Shown here: positions 62,520 through 64,000 of the stretch, in pieces
Layout of the letters: every line of letters begins with the position of its first letter
Position numbering within the stretch: position 1 is the first letter of the stretch
DNA from: Saccharospirillum alexandrii_A
GTDB lineage: Bacteria > Pseudomonadota > Gammaproteobacteria > Pseudomonadales > Natronospirillaceae
Assembly (NCBI RefSeq): GCF_043641555.1
Contig: NZ_JBHZRJ010000002.1
Location: 868,001 to 932,000, forward strand
Reading direction: 5' to 3'
DNA: 64,000 nt
Position numbers and translations under genes: made by a program
Notes under the pieces: model-generated
Told to the model about the DNA's origin: nothing
Seen by the model: only the letters and a program-made list of their open reading frames with translations
The model's database searches: none

Positions 62520-63281
62520 ATGTACGAACTCACCCCCTTTTTCATTGCCCTGCTGCTTTCGACGGGCTTGTTGGCCGGCATCATCAACGTGATGGCAGGC
62601 GGCGGCTCCAATCTCACCCTGCCCGCGCTGATGGCGATGGGCATGCCCGCCGATGTGGCCAACGCCACCAACAGAGTCGGGGTTTTCCTGCAGGGCATCG
62701 TCGGGTTGCGCGGCTTTCATGCCAAGGGCAGGCTCGATACCGACGACAGCAAGGCGATTCTGATTCCGATGATGGCCGGCGGCGCCGTCGGAGCAGCCTG
62801 TGCCTCCTTTCTGCCCAACACCCTGCTTAAACCCATATTACTGATCACCATGATTACGCTGGCGGTGATCATGCTGGTGCGACCCAGCATTGTGATTCCC
62901 GGCCCCGATGAACAGCCCTACACCGTCAAGCAACGCCCCAGAGCGCGTTGGGGGCTGTTTTTAACCGGTGTTTACGGGGGCTTTGTTCAGGCGGGCGTTG
63001 GTTTTTTACTGATCGCTGCAGTGGCAGGCGCCTTGCGCTATGACCTGGTCAAGGCAAATGCCTATAAATTGCTCGGCACCGTCGCCTTCACCACCGTGTC
63101 GCTGGCGATCTTTATTGCCCGGGGTCAGGTCGCCTGGGTACCGGGCCTGGTGTTGGCGGTCGGCACCATGATCGGCGCTCAGCTCGGCGTACACCTGGCG
63201 ATCAACGTCAGTCAGCGCACCATGAAGTGGTTTCTGCTGATCATGACACTGGCCGCCAGCGCGGCGGCTGTCTGGCTGTAA
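62520..63281 (+). CDS. TSUP (TauE/SafE) family permease
   Basis: A 253-aa membrane protein with about seven or eight spans in two repeats. The start is the ATG at 62520 (YELTPFFIALL). Each half begins with the family's Gly/Asn motif: AGIINVMAGGGSNLTLPAL and YGGFVQAGVGFLLI. Members export or import sulfur compounds or organic anions such as sulfite, taurine or sulfoacetate. The substrate cannot be told here. It is divergent from the biotin transporter, which has no obvious link. Confidence 0.85.
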   Translation: MYELTPFFIALLLSTGLLAGIINVMAGGGSNLTLPALMAMGMPADVANATNRVGVFLQGIVGLRGFHAKGRLDTDDSKAILIPMMAGGAVGAACASFLPNTLLKPILLITMITLAVIMLVRPSIVIPGPDEQPYTVKQRPRARWGLFLTGVYGGFVQAGVGFLLIAAVAGALRYDLVKANAYKLLGTVAFTTVSLAIFIARGQVAWVPGLVLAVGTMIGAQLGVHLAINVSQRTMKWFLLIMTLAASAAAVWL

Positions 63282-63315
63282 AGGCCGCCACCCGATTGGC
63301 CAGGTTTCGGGCTTG

Positions 63316-64000
63316 TCACCGAAGCTGCCGCAGGTAGCTTAACGTATCGTCAAAACCCGGGGACCGGTCACGCAAGCGCACCGAAAACGAGGCGACTGTA
63401 TCGTTGTGATTGACGCCTTCATAGCGGTGCGTCTGCACCGGCACGCCATTGTGACGGTAGGCTTCCGCCAGATTAGGTAAATTGCGCGGGCGAACAATGC
63501 TGTCATCAAGCCCGTCGATCAACAGAGCTCGGGGGTCATCGGCGCTGACAAAATTAATCGGCTGCGTTTGGGGAATTCCGTCGGCTCCGCCAAAGAGGTC
63601 GATTAAATTCGGGTTCGACAGCGGCAGGAAATCATAGGGGCCGGATAACCCGACCCAGGCTAGAATCCGCGAACGCTCAACACCGACCTTGTTCAAATAC
63701 TGCTCATCCAGCGCCAGCATGGCGGCGATGTGCGCCCCAGCCGAATGCCCCATCAGCACCAGTCCGTCATCAGCCAGGCCTTCGTTCACCGTCCAGGCAA
63801 CGGCCTGCGCGCCATCTTCAACAAACGCTGGAAACGTCACCTCCGGGTACAGCCGATAATCCGGCACAACAACACGATACCCTGCATCGGCCAGCGCCTG
63901 AGCCACAAATCGATAACCTCCTTTGTAACCTTCCTGCCAGGAACCGCCATAGAAGAATATCAACGCAGGAGCGCCTGCTTCCGGTTCCGTCGGCTGGTAG
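63316..64000 (-). CDS. Alpha/beta hydrolase (esterase), 5' part beyond the right edge
   Basis: An open frame runs in from the right edge with no start inside, giving 228 visible codons and the stop. FFYGGSWQEG is the oxyanion motif of BD-FAE/fold-3 esterases, close to HGGxW with Tyr for His. The nucleophile elbow is GHSAGAH. LLIDGLDDSIV supplies the acid, and GVNHNDTV the histidine. The substrate is unknown. It ends 35 bp from the permease, convergent with it. N-terminal signal sequence, if any, lies outside. Confidence 0.85.
   Translation of the reverse strand, partial: YQPTEPEAGAPALIFFYGGSWQEGYKGGYRFVAQALADAGYRVVVPDYRLYPEVTFPAFVEDGAQAVAWTVNEGLADDGLVLMGHSAGAHIAAMLALDEQYLNKVGVERSRILAWVGLSGPYDFLPLSNPNLIDLFGGADGIPQTQPINFVSADDPRALLIDGLDDSIVRPRNLPNLAEAYRHNGVPVQTHRYEGVNHNDTVASFSVRLRDRSPGFDDTLSYLRQLR

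Overview
The window is a 64 kb piece of a gammaproteobacterial core chromosome. From dusC/csrA to dapD, gene order (recA-recX-alaS-lysC-csrA, mutS-fdxA-rpoS-nlpD, truD-ispF-ispD-ftsB-eno-pyrG-tilS-accA-dnaE-rnhB-lpxBA-fabZ-lpxD-skp-bamA-rseP-dxr-cdsA-uppS-frr-pyrH-tsf-rpsB, map-glnD-dapC-dapD) follows the arrangement known from Pseudomonas aeruginosa. The Na+-pumping oxaloacetate decarboxylase, the missing surE and kdsA at their usual sites, and the protein sequences point to a marine Oceanospirillales/Pseudomonadales relative (for example Saccharospirillaceae-like). That placement is inference. No rRNA, CRISPR array, transposase or prophage was seen.

Layout. 1-254: 5' end of a MotA/TolQ/ExbB-type channel gene (possibly ZorA-like) cut by the left edge. 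398-3647: oadGAB. 3982-4944: dusC. 5061-5535: two identical tRNA-Arg(ACG) and one tRNA-Ser(GCT). 5642-12581: csrA, lysC, alaS, recX, recA (SOS box) and pncC. 12651-15720: mutS and fdxA on the plus strand. 15812-22154: stress and isoprenoid block rpoS, nlpD, a DUF368 lipid-carrier translocase, pcm, truD, ispF, ispD, ftsB. 22356-28578: eno, pyrG, tilS, a GNAT gene, accA. 29147-44052 and on to 47516: DNA polymerase III alpha, then the lipid A / outer-membrane assembly / phospholipid / undecaprenyl pathway, then ribosome recycling and translation genes. 47868-54052: map, glnD, dapC, a YffB/ArsC-like reductase and dapD on the plus strand. 54252-64000: a less conserved stretch with glpR plus an uncharacterised membrane coiled-coil gene, sodB, yqcC, DUF3549-ychJ, moeA, a BioMNY-type biotin ECF transporter, a TSUP permease and a truncated esterase.

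Functional links: lpxD-fabZ-lpxA-lpxB make lipid A precursors, Skp/BamA/RseP build and monitor the outer membrane, and Dxr/IspD/IspF/UppS/DUF368 make and recycle the undecaprenyl carrier. DapC/DapD/LysC supply lysine and diaminopimelate. OadA and the acetyl-CoA carboxylase need biotin, which the BioMNY transporter could import.

The least explained signal is a family of three intergenic elements (28866-29080, 54084-54210, 57243-57440) with about 30-bp imperfect terminal inverted repeats and exchangeable internal palindromic modules: a 68-bp module occurs in opposite orientation in two copies, and a 48-bp module is shared by two. The pattern resembles a modular, non-autonomous mobile or structured-RNA repeat family. 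I do not recognise it as a named family.
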